DNA of 64,000 nt, from NCBI GenBank assembly GCA_018873245.2, contig JAEMBT020000004.1, forward strand, positions 12,718,418 through 12,782,417, written 5' to 3'. A program made the translations under genes and the position numbers. Below are positions 1 to 13,000 of the stretch, one piece after another. The notes below the pieces were generated by a model that ran no database searches, had not been told where the DNA came from, and saw only the letters and a list, made by a program, of their open reading frames with translations. The DNA is from Archegozetes longisetosus (Eukaryota; Arthropoda; Arachnida; Sarcoptiformes; Trhypochthoniidae). Numbering within the stretch: the first letter of the stretch is position 1; every line of letters starts with the position of its first letter.

Positions 1-382
1 ATTATCGCATATCATATGAGATCACAATTTTATTCTTATTGTTTATTATTTTGGTCGTTATAGTACTCTCTATCGACTAAGTTGGCAACTATTCATATTT
101 CATAAAGTTAATTCACTTTAGAAACTTAAATATCAAATTTGTCATTTATTTAATTACTTTTTGCTTGATGAGACGACAGAAGAGGCAGAACAATCAATTC
201 AATTTTAATCTAAATCACTGCTAATTGATTGATATGTTTGAGAAACTATTAAAAATGCGAACAAAATAACTTTGACTGAAGAGTACGGCAAAGACCGCTT
301 AGACCTCTATTATCGATGATGTGAAAGGGAATGTTGTGCATGATTTGAATAGTGAGCTCCTTATCAATTAACATTATTAGAA
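1..382. other. Upstream flank of THOC3, no gene seen
   Basis: A+T-rich DNA with no supported ORF. It should hold the promoter and 5' UTR of THOC3. A pyrimidine-poor but possible splice acceptor (ending in ATTATTAG) lies directly before the THOC3 start codon, so a 5' UTR intron is possible. I see no clear TATA box. Confidence 0.4.
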
Positions 383-1351
383 ATGGTTTTAACATTTGTC
401 GAAACGACTAAAAAGCATTTTGAGACGAATAACCGATTGCGTGATCTTTCGGCGCACACGTCCAAAGTTCATTCAGTTGACTGGAATTGTGACGGAAGAA
501 AATTGGCGTCGGGCTCGTTTGACAAGACTGTGTCCCTTTTCTCATTACAATCACAATCTAACGACAGACTCTCTAAAGATCATACATTCAAAGGACATTC
601 AGATTCAGTCGACCAGTTGTGTTGGCACCCGTCCAACGCTGACCTCTTGGCTACTGCTTCGCTCGACAGAACTGTACGTCTTTGGGACGCGAGAAGCACT
701 AAATGTGTTTCTAGTATTCAAACGAAAGGAGAAAATATAAACATTTGTTGGTCTCCTGACGGAAATACGATTGCAGTTGGAAATAAAGAAGATTTGGTCA
801 CTTTTATAGATACGCGAACTTATAAGACTCGATGCGAACAGCCCTTCAAATTTGAGGTCAACGAAATCAGTTGGAATAACGATAACGACCTCTTCTTCTT
901 AACCTCAGGTCAGGGACACGTCCATGTGTTGAGTTATCCTAGTCTTCAGCAGCAAATGGTGCTGAACGCGCATCCGGCCACTTGTATTTGCATTGAATTC
1001 GATACGACCGGCAAATACTTTGCAGTCGGTTCTGCAGATGCAATGGTTTCCATTTGGGACGCAAACCATTTAGTATGTCTCAGAACCATATCCCGACTCG
1101 AGTGGCCGGCGCGTACCATCAGCTTTAGTTTTGATGGACAACTGCTTGCCTCTGCGTCTGAAGATTTAGTTATTGATATTTGTTATGTTGAGACTGGAGA
1201 ACGAGTCACTGAGATACAGACAGAGGCCCCAACGTTCACCGTCGCATTCCATCCAAAGCGTTATCTTTTGGCGTTTGCGTGCGATGATAAAGACTCATAT
1301 CAAAGAGACACCGGGACTGTTAAAGTTTTTGGATTTCCAAATAGTGGTTAA
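383..1351 (+). CDS. THOC3: THO complex subunit 3 (WD40 protein)
   Basis: A single-exon gene for a 322-residue WD40 beta-propeller. The protein aligns by eye with animal THOC3 along its whole length: the block KVHSVDWNCDGRKLASGSFD near the N-terminus, DQLCWHPSN and KGENINICWSPDG in the middle, FEVNEISWNNDND, and FAFACDDKD-like residues near the end. Six to seven WD repeats are visible, several ending in WD or an equivalent. THOC3 (Tex1) is a subunit of the nuclear THO/TREX complex, which couples transcription to mRNA packaging and export. The start is the first ATG of the frame; the N-terminal tail is shorter than in human THOC3, which is usual for invertebrates. It converges on DHX15. No internal stops or frame breaks are seen. 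Confidence 0.95.
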   Translation: MVLTFVETTKKHFETNNRLRDLSAHTSKVHSVDWNCDGRKLASGSFDKTVSLFSLQSQSNDRLSKDHTFKGHSDSVDQLCWHPSNADLLATASLDRTVRLWDARSTKCVSSIQTKGENINICWSPDGNTIAVGNKEDLVTFIDTRTYKTRCEQPFKFEVNEISWNNDNDLFFLTSGQGHVHVLSYPSLQQQMVLNAHPATCICIEFDTTGKYFAVGSADAMVSIWDANHLVCLRTISRLEWPARTISFSFDGQLLASASEDLVIDICYVETGERVTEIQTEAPTFTVAFHPKRYLLAFACDDKDSYQRDTGTVKVFGFPNSG

Positions 1352-1426
1352 TATTTAATAATTACTCTATAATTGACACTTTTACCTACATCATTGTCAT
1401 ATCATCAAAGTTGAAAATTCAGTTCT

Positions 1427-1432
1427 AATAAA
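1427..1432 (+). terminator. Poly(A) signal AATAAA of THOC3
   Basis: A canonical AATAAA hexamer lies 76 nt downstream of the THOC3 stop codon, just before the left arm of the inverted repeat at 1482. Confidence 0.6.
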
Positions 1433-1481
1433 ATGATTATTTCATTAAACTTTATTTAGTTGGCAGATTTCTAATGTTATA

Positions 1482-2208
1482 AAACTAATTTTTAAGTATT
1501 GATAAAATATTAAATGATTACTACTGGTGTCTGATTGTGAAAAGTCTAAGCTGTGCTCTTGCCTTCATCAATACATTTAAGTCAAATAATTGTTTTGATT
1601 GAGTAACTTTTAGGTCGATATGCACAAGTCGAGACTTAAATAAAACTGTTTTAAACATTAGCTGTGCAATCAGTTTTAAAACGCGTTTCAAGTTTTAAGT
1701 AGGTTTTAAGACTTAAAACCGCTTTAGAGTTATGCACACGGGCCTTACGTTATGTCTAATTGATTCAAAGTAAAGTTTAGGAAAGAAACTCCGGATTCAT
1801 ATATTTAATTTCTTAGCTTTGAGTTCAAGTATTGCATGTATTTTGCTACTAAAGTCTAAGCTTCACATTTTGATTATTTAAGCGAAATGATTGATAATTC
1901 GATTATCTTTTGTAGCAGAGTTGTATCTCAGCAGTTTCTGCTTAAATAATCAAAATATGAAACTTAGACTTTTAACATCAAAATAGATGCAATACTTGAA
2001 TTCCAAGCTAAAAAAAGTTAAAGTGAATCTGGAGTTTCTCTCCTAAATCTCACTTTGAATTGAATTAATTGGACATAACCTAAAAGTTATCTAATCAAAA
2101 GAACTACTTGACTTAATGTTTTGATGAAAGCAAGAGCATAGCCCAAACTGCCCACAACCAGACTACAAAAACGATCAATTTATATTGTCAATACTTAAAA
2201 ATTAGTTC
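1482..2208. repeat. Long imperfect inverted repeat (fold-back element)
   Basis: The left arm (1482-1883) and right arm (1940-2208) are imperfect reverse complements around a loop of about 56 nt. Matching blocks in order from the outside: AACTAATTTTTAAGTATTG against CAATACTTAAAAATTAGTT; GCTCTTGC...TTCATCAA (1550s) against TTGATGAAAGCAAGAGC (2120s); AGAAACTCC against GGAGTTTCT; TTCAAGTATTGCAT against ATGCAATACTTGAA; and TTTTGATTATTTAAGC against GCTTAAATAATCAAAA. Without an insertion of about 135 bp in the left arm, the arms are nearly equal in length (about 267 and 269 nt). It occupies almost the whole gap between the convergent poly(A) signals of THOC3 and DHX15. It carries no transposase ORF, so a MITE or fold-back element is the likely origin. 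Confidence 0.8.
1615..1749. mobile_element. Nested insertion in left arm of the inverted repeat
   Basis: The right arm reads straight through the junction (TAACTTTTAGG followed by TTATGTCC in arm orientation), whereas the left arm has about 135 extra bases between TAGG (1611-1614) and TTATG (1750). The insert contains short palindromes, for example GGTTTTAAGACTTAAAACC. Its ends share TATGCACA/TATGCACAC near both edges, in the same orientation. I cannot assign it to a known family. Confidence 0.5.
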
Positions 2209-2318
2209 TTATTTCGTCAAAATGATTATCTTTTTTTTGTTAAAATGAGTTTTCAAAATTTATTAACTTAGTGCCAAAACAAGTACATTAGAGAATCGAA
2301 ATTAGATACATAAAAATG

Positions 2319-2324
2319 TTTATT
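2319..2324 (-). terminator. Candidate poly(A) signal of DHX15
   Basis: TTTATT on the plus strand reads AATAAA on the minus strand, about 207 nt past the DHX15 stop. A second copy lies at 2259-2264. Either could be used, and both precede the right arm of the inverted repeat. Confidence 0.4.
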
Positions 2325-2530
2325 TTCGCTATCAATTGATGATTTATAACACATAGTCTTTGAATCTTTTGAGAATATGAACTGTGTAGCAAAATGCTGT
2401 TTTGTCAAGTATTTGATTGTATACATAAGCAATCCATTATGCTTACAATATATATATATATAATGAGGAATGCATTCAATGCTTTTTAAATTAATAAAAC
2501 ACGAACTAAACTTTAGCTCACAAAAAGTTG

Positions 2531-5435
<2,905 letters not shown>

Positions 5436-6031
5436 TGTTTTATATCAATCTAATAAGAGTAAATTAACTAAATAAAGAAAAAATTGCCGGCAATTAACTA
5501 AACGAAACAATAGCATGTATTACAGTGTCTCCATGTCTGACAAACTCTGATTCGAAGTTAGAGGTCAACGCATTCATTATTCATTTTAGGCATTTGGTGC
5601 GCATTCGTCTCAGTCATTCATTCAATGTTCTGGCTTGACATTCGAGATATTCCAATCATTTTTCCATTATTCCCTCATTTGTTCAATGGATGAGCATTCG
5701 TTCAAATAATAGTTCATATGATCTCATTACTTAATTAATGAGTTTTTCATTCATTTCTTTAAGACTCGAAGAATACGGAAAGTTTTTAAATATGCCTAAA
5801 AATAATTACGTCTTTTAACAGGAAAAATTAGAAAGAAATTGGTTTTTGTACTTTATGTTGATTCAGTGCAATCAAACGATGTTTACAAACAGAGACAGTC
5901 ATTACAATCGATTAAATAATTGTATTGACCATTTGTAAAAGTATTTAAGAATTAAATTAATAGGTTGGATAGTAAACAGAATAAAAAAGGATTAATCAAT
6001 AAATATAAAGAGCTATAGAATTGATAGCGAA
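5436..6031. promoter_or_regulatory. Shared upstream region of DHX15 and RMND5
   Basis: About 600 bp between two divergent start codons, so it probably acts as a bidirectional promoter for two housekeeping-type genes. From about 5570 to 5770 it is packed with degenerate CATTC/ATTCATT words (more than a dozen on the plus strand). No clear TATA box is seen for either gene. Confidence 0.5.
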
Positions 6032-7328
6032 ATGGGTGACGCAGTTATTAATGTTGAGCGAGAAGTTGATAAAGTTATTAATAAATTCATTGAATTGCGT
6101 CAACACAACGAACAGACACTCAATGATTTAATACAACAAATACAGTCATATCAAAGAGATCTCCTCATATTAAGCAGTAAGTGATTAACGACTTTGTTTT
6201 CATTTGTTTACATTTGCCAACGAAACCATATTTTATTCTAAAAATGATCTTTTGTTATCAAAATGAATGCTCACTACAGCGCCAAACAATGAATTGACTG
6301 AAATCCAACGCGATTTGCTCTACGATAATGTCATTAAAAAGACTCGAAACACAATCTCCCAGTTTTCATCAGAACATCGAGACATTCATTCTTCGGTTTC
6401 GCGTATTGGTAAAGCCATTGACAAAAACTTCATCAGCGATTATGCCTCGGTTAACAACGAATCACTTTTCGATAATAACTATAATAATAATCTACTAAAT
6501 CAAGTAATTGTTGAACACTTTTTACGTCAAGGGATGCTTGAGATCGCGGAGCAGCTGACAAGAGAAGCAAAACTAGATATTCCTGATGAGAAGAAGAAAC
6601 CGTTCACCGAATTAAACACTATTTTGGATGCTTTGAAATCAAATAACTTGAAGCTTGCGCTCGAGTGGGCCATCAATAATAGGGAAAAATTGAAACAGCA
6701 AAACAGTGGCAGCAATCTTGAGTTTAAACTCCACAGATTGCAGTTCATCGAGCTGTTGAAAGGAGGTGTTACTAATCAGATGGAACTCGTGAAGTACGCG
6801 CGAGAATACCTGCAGCCGTTGGCCGCTAAGCATGAACGAGAAATACAGACATTGATGGGGAGTCTTTTGTATTTGAAAGTTGGTATTCAGAACTCTCCCT
6901 ATAATTATTTACTCGATTCCCTGTCATGGAGTGAAATTTGTGATATCTTCACTCGTGATGCCTGTGCTCTCTTGGGACTAAGTGTTGAAAGTCCACTATC
7001 TGTGACCATAAACGCAGGGTGTGTAGCACTTCCAGCATTGCTTAACATAAAGCAAGTTATGCAACAAAGACAAGTCACTAACGTTTGGAACACTAGAGAC
7101 GAACTACCCATTGAAATAGACTTGAGCAGAAAGTGTCACTTTCACTCAATCTTTGCGTGTCCTATACTTCGTCAACAAAGCTCCGAAAACAATCCTCCAA
7201 TGCGTCTCGTTTGCGGTCATGTCATATCTCGAGATGCATTGAATAAGTTATCAAATGGTAACAAACTAAAGTGTCCCTATTGTCCAATCGAACAAAACCC
7301 GAGCGATGCGCGACTCATCCATTTTTAA
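6032..7328 (+). CDS. RMND5: CTLH/GID E3 ligase subunit RMND5 (Gid2 family)
   Basis: Two exons (6032-6176 and 6280-7328) joined across a 103-nt GT-AG intron give 397 residues; human RMND5A has 391. The first exon starts [15 protein letters not shown], which resembles the N-terminal VERELEKV block of the family. Domains in order: the conserved [19 protein letters not shown] block, LisH at about 120-150 ([16 protein letters not shown]), CTLH at about 155-215, CRA, and a C-terminal Gid-type degenerate RING at about 342-383 (CPIL, CGH, CPYC). RMND5 is one of the two RING subunits of the CTLH ubiquitin ligase, with MAEA as its partner. The reading frame is intact. It is divergent from DHX15 and convergent with the ARID5B-like gene. 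Confidence 0.95.
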
Positions 7329-7703
7329 ATATAAGTTCAAACAAATTGAACTGAAACGTTTAATTATATCTGAAAAGATATGAAAGCATTTTCTTGAAGT
7401 TGGTTTTAACTATATTTATTATAAGTTTATAATAATAATCATAATAATAATATTGATAATAACTAATATGAATTAATAGTAGTAATAAGTGTTAATACAG
7501 AGGCACATATATTATTGTACAATTACACTGATTTCGTAACTAAACTAACTTTACTATGTATCATAAGATTATCGTTGATTATCAGATAATCCAAAATAAA
7601 AAAGGCATTACTACAAAACAACTCTTTCGTTCGTTTATGTGTTTTATGTATTACAGTATAAGTGAGAAAATGTATATTGGTTTCTATTTTACGATATAAT
7701 TTA
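7329..7703. other. Convergent 3' UTR region of RMND5 and ARID5B-like gene
   Basis: 375 bp between two facing stop codons, A+T-rich, with runs of AATAATAAT. The ARID5B-like poly(A) signal (7415-7420) lies close to the RMND5 stop. I see no clear AATAAA for RMND5 before 7590, so its transcript may overlap the 3' UTR of the other gene. Confidence 0.5.
7415..7420 (-). terminator. Candidate poly(A) signal of the ARID5B-like gene
   Basis: TTTATT on the plus strand gives AATAAA on the minus strand, about 285 nt after the TAG stop at 7704-7706. Confidence 0.45.
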
Positions 7704-8233
7704 CTACTTTGTGGCGTAAAAGCTATGCTGGAAGAAATTATAGGGATATTGTTGTTGGCCCGTAAGCTGCTTAAATGCAGCAAGATTTGCTGCTTTCATA
7801 TTCGAATCGAATTGGGATAACAAGTGATCGGTTGGATATGAAGCAGAAGGAATTAATGGATGGCCACCGATTAGATGAGGAGATACTGATGCTATCGATG
7901 GGCTCATGAAAGGTGTAGTCGTTGAAACACTGTTAGGATGCAGTGACGGTGCGTTTTGCCACCAGAAGCTTGATGTGTAGAATGTTGGCAATGAAGGATT
8001 GTATTCAGATATAGCCGGTCGAACGGATGATGGATGTGTCGGCATTGACATAAGTGATTGGTGTAACATTTTTGATGATAAAATTCACTCTCTATCTTAG
8101 GACTCTGTTGTCGTTGTCGTTGCTGTTGTTGTTGTTGCTGTTGTTGTTGTTGCTGTCGTTGCTGGTGTTGGTGTTGGTGTTGTTGTTGTTGTCGTTGTCG
8201 TTGTAGAGCATGTTGTACTGAATTATGATGTGG

Positions 8234-8267
<34 letters not shown>

Positions 8268-10095
8268 GAATGTTGTCTGTGATTGTTATGATTGCTGTTG
8301 TGATGCATTTGATGTGTTGATTGTGAAACCATAGAAACCTGTGGCGGATGACGAACTTGTGGCTTAACTATTTGTTGCTGTGATGAGTGATGTTTTTCTA
8401 TTTGTTGCTCTCGTTGATGATGTTGTTTTGACTGGTGTTTTGCGTGCGACTCAATATGTGGAAGCGCTTGATGATAATGGACAGATTTATGAACACTTTG
8501 AGGAACAATATTGACTGCTGGCTGTGGTGGACATGACTTCTGAGGTGCTTGTGGCAATGGTGTCAGCATTGATGTCGGCAATAATGTTGGCGAAACCGTT
8601 TCTAACTTTGGTTTTGGCACTTGTAGTTTAGGTGACTCTATCTTTTTCTTCTTGAGACTCAAATCCAAGCCAAATGAGTCGTCAATCGATACTTGAGAAG
8701 GAGACGTACGACTGTCTGCTTCTAGATACCGCTTCTTAACACTTAAATCTAAGACATCATTGCACGCAAAATCTGATGCCATTCTTTTTGGCTCGCATTC
8801 ACTTTTGAATGAACAATGAGCGGGCAATGGAACTGACGGTATATTCTTATTGTTACTAATGTTCTGCTGTTTGCTCTGATGTTCTGCAACTGTAAGCATA
8901 GGGTTCGATGTTTTATGGATAACTGATGGTCTTCGCTGATAAATATCATATGAAGTTCTCTTGATCTGAAGTGATGACGACGACATTGGTATCGGCTTTG
9001 AAGCTATTGATTTCGTTGGAACTGGTGATATCTGAGGAGGCGGTGGTGGTGCGAGTGTTGTCGCTGACATCGGTGGTGGCGAAGGGGTTATTGTCTCCAC
9101 TTTAACGGAATTTACAAGAGTTGATATTGAGAAAAGTGGTGAAGCAGCGACAGGGAAAGGAAGCGGTGCACTAGAAGTGGTGCACGCGATCGGATGTTGT
9201 AGTGACGATACACTACTGATACTATTTTTAGTATCCGATAGTAATGGTTGTGTCAAGTTTTGAGTTTGACTTTGTGCTAATGTAAGTGTTTGCGTCTGTG
9301 TTGCAATCATCGATGAAGCAGTTGATGATTCAATCTTATTATCACAAACAGGGACTTCATCATTTGAGATATCACTAACAGGGCTCAAATGCATCACAGT
9401 TTGATTATCAACACTATTTTTTAACTCTGTCTCAACTTCTTGCTCTCCATTCTCTACTTCGTCTACTATCTCATCTTCTTCTTCGGTGAGGTCTTCACGC
9501 TTCAACTCTTTCTTATCGTTATCCGTATCCTCAGTATCACTACCGCTATGATTAGCCTCTGGTTTAACTTTGGATTGTTCATCTTTAACACAATCGTCTG
9601 TCACTTGATTATCAGTGGTCGCTATTTGACTCTTCTGTTGACTCTTCACTTTCAACAAATTTAGTTTTACAATTAATTTAGGCTGTTTTGGTTCGTCATC
9701 TAATTGTTGTTTCTTTTGAGGCGTTGAATCGCTATAATTTTGATGATCGCACTTACTCTTGCCTTTAACACCATTAACAACTTGTTTGCCTACTTTTCTC
9801 TTATACTTAATAGCATTAGTATTAGAGCTATCAGTAGTCCTCTGCGTCTGCTTTTTTCCTCTCTTAGCGCCAGAACTCGTAGCCTTTCTTCCTTTTCTCT
9901 TGTCTTGATCTCCATTTAAATGTCTTTCAAATGGTAATAGTAATCGTTCATAATGTCTTCGAGTACAGGTCGCAGCGCTGGTACTTCCCGGATCGCCTCC
10001 CATCTCATCGTATAATTTTTTCCATAACTTATTGCTTGTTATTTTATCATAACCACCAAGTTTTTGGGCGTGTGTGTAGAAAAAGTACAAATCAA
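7704..10095 (-). CDS. ARID5B: ARID5B-like coding exon 5 (ARID second half to stop; frame break)
   Basis: It starts in the ARID (IDLYFFYTHAQKLGGYDKI) and carries the acidic region, the Pro-rich region, two LDLS motifs and the Gln/His tract. The main frame passes 8069-8073 and would end at 7904 in sequence without character. The other frame, open from the same spot to TAG at 7704, encodes a Pro/Ser/Tyr-rich tail like the ARID5B C-terminus. One extra A in the A5 run (plus-strand T5 8069-8073) joins them; no AG acceptor exists that could do so by splicing. Confidence 0.8.
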
Positions 10096-13000
10096 CTGAA
10101 ATTCAAAAATCGAAACCAAATTATTTTTAAAATTGCTCATTAATATAACAAACTTCAGGCTTGAGGACATTGAGATGCAAAATTTAGTTTAAAAGTTTCT
10201 TAATCAAAAAGTTGTTTGAACACATAAATTAAATGATAGCTAAATAAGTTTTATAGCGTATCATTATGTGTGTCATATATATTGTGTGCAAAACTATTAT
10301 CAGTTTATATTGTATTTAAAAAATGATTAATAGTATTCTTATGTTAATTGATGTGAATATTGTGAATGCAATGTACTATTGAGAGATTGATTACTTTGTT
10401 TGAATCCTAGATGTGGAACTCGTTGAATCGGTGTTTTACGCTCACGCATAAACTTATTAAGCTGTTTAAGAAATGTTTGCTCATTCTTAATGCAGATGTC
10501 CTTCAATCTTGCGTTATTAACTTTATTGCTATTTTTCACACTATTCCCTCTGACACTTTTTCAATGGAATTGCTTCTATTAAGCGCTGACCTCCTTGTGG
10601 TTCTTATCTGTGATGTCTTGCTTTCATCTGAGGTATTTGATTCAGGCGATGAACTTCTTTGACAGCCACTTTTGCTGACCGGCTGCTTCTTTCTTGGACG
10701 ACCTTTCAATTTAGGAGCTGAACACACGTATTAATATTGATAGAGGGGAGAGAGAACAGAGAAAAAAGAAAAAGAAAAAATGCATTATGAAATTTGAGAG
10801 CAAAACGTTTTTTCTATTCTATTCAACTTTTATTCAGTCTACTCGGCTATACGGCGTATAATCAAATTATTGATAATATCGCTGCAAAACATTTTTTTCA
10901 TTATTATTGTTGAAGTTTACCATACTTTCCAATAGAGCTCTAGCTATAAATGATAAATAAACTTATATAACATGTTTAAAAGCTAGGCTTAAAATTGAAA
11001 TTGTGCACTTGATGCATGCAAGCATTGAAAAGCATAAACTCTCGTAAGCTATCTGTTTATTTTCTAGCTATAAGTATGTTTATTTAGAAAAGCTCATAGA
11101 CTCAAAACTCTTTTAAATAAAGTATAACTAAAATATCTGATATATGGAAAAAAATATTTAGATACCGAGATGGTCACAATTGAGATCATTTTGTAGAAGT
11201 GCTTCGTGTTCGAAAGTGTCGCGACAGAATAATATATTCAACTTATTCGTTGTCGTCGGAATACCCAACGAATTGATAGCTAACTGTACAGATTCCTTAT
11301 TCATCCATTCGGATTCTCTTCCTTCAATTCTACGCAATAGCGCTCTATAGCGACAATATCGCGGATATGAGAGAACGACCACCGACGAGCTCGAACCAAC
11401 ATCGCCTAAAGGATCATCAAAAAGAACAATATAGGACAACAATCAAATAAAAAAATTAAAATCAAATTAAATTTTTTTGTTTGTCACTTAATTGAATGAC
11501 TGGAGCGCTTTATTAAATTGACAGTTAGACAACAATTAATGGCTGATTCAACGCTCGAGAAATTGCAATTTAAAACTTTTTTTATTATTATTATCATTAT
11601 AAAAGTATTTTGACAGCGCGTACTCGCGATAACTTTAATAGGAAATGAGTTCCAGTAATCGAGCCATTAATCTGAACTAACTTGAAAAATACTTCAACAG
11701 AGAGAATCTCGTAATAGGTTTGCAGTTATTTTCTAAACAAAAAAAACTAATTTGGATGTCGAGTAAAATCAATTTCTAGTTTCTTACATTTCAGTTAAAA
11801 ATGATTGAAATCTTAAAAATTTCTCGAAAAAGCGGTTAAATGTTCAAATAGATTTGAGTCAAAAAAAAGAGTTTGATCTAAATCGATAGCAAAAATTAAA
11901 AATAAGAGGCAATTAAATAATATATCTGTTCGCAACAAATATATAATGAAAATAAGGTTAGCAAATAAATGATTATATATTTATGCACTTATTTCAATAA
12001 TAAAGTGCTTATTTTGATCATTAGTGCGTAAATGGATTTTTACTTTTCCGATAATGAAATTATGAGTTTATTTCAGACAAGTATAACATACAATTACAAA
12101 CTTGTAAGAAGTTTTTTAGGACACAATCAAATAATGTTCTCAACTAATAGACCAAATATAATATGTTTATCGATGTTGTAGACGAACAAATTTAGTATAT
12201 TTTCGATTGATTATTACGCGTTTCCTTTTGTCTCTCTCGTGCTCTCCCTTTGCAAGCATTGGCTCAGAGCCTAATTAACGATTCAAAGCACGGATACAAA
12301 TCAGAATTGAAAAAAGCTGCGCACAAATCAATTAAATAACAAAATCGTATCTATCGATTGTAAGTGAAACATTTTATTTTCTCCTTTTTTATTATTGAGA
12401 GCTAGAAATAGAGCTGAAGAGGAGCGGCGAAGACATGAGGACTCAATATAATAGAGTAGTGCAGCGACAGTTCAGATAGGGATAAATTCCAACTTTTAAA
12501 GCATATACTGTATAATATTAAAGCACACCTTTAAAAATTTATCGCTCGCTTACCAGTAGATAGAAAAATAAGTAGGAGCACGAAACACGTAACAAAAAAC
12601 CAGATTTTTTCTCTCTCCTGAAGGGATTTAAGTAAAATATATCAGCGAAGAGAAGCAAATATAACAAACAGATATAATATAACAAATTTGCGAGTTTTCA
12701 ATGCATCATAGAGATATGAATAAATATGCATTTACAAAAGAGGATATTACGACAATAATTAATTGTTGTGACAATAATGAATAAATTGTGTACTTTATCC
12801 AAACTATTGTTATGATTGCAAAATTGTCAGACAAAAATATTGAACTCATGGAAAATCCTTAACCTTATAATAAGTGCTAATAAATGATTGAAGTAATGAT
12901 TTAATGTTTGACTTGAACGCCAAAGTTTAGCAATTTTAGATTAGAAACAAAACTACGCGATAATTCACTGTTTAAACATTATCTCACGAATAACTTTGAG

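Noticed and set aside
7904..8066. C-terminal end of the main ARID5B-like frame (up to 7904) as the real C-terminus
   Set aside because: The composition loses all bias after the A5 run, while the alternative frame gives a convincing tail down to 7704.
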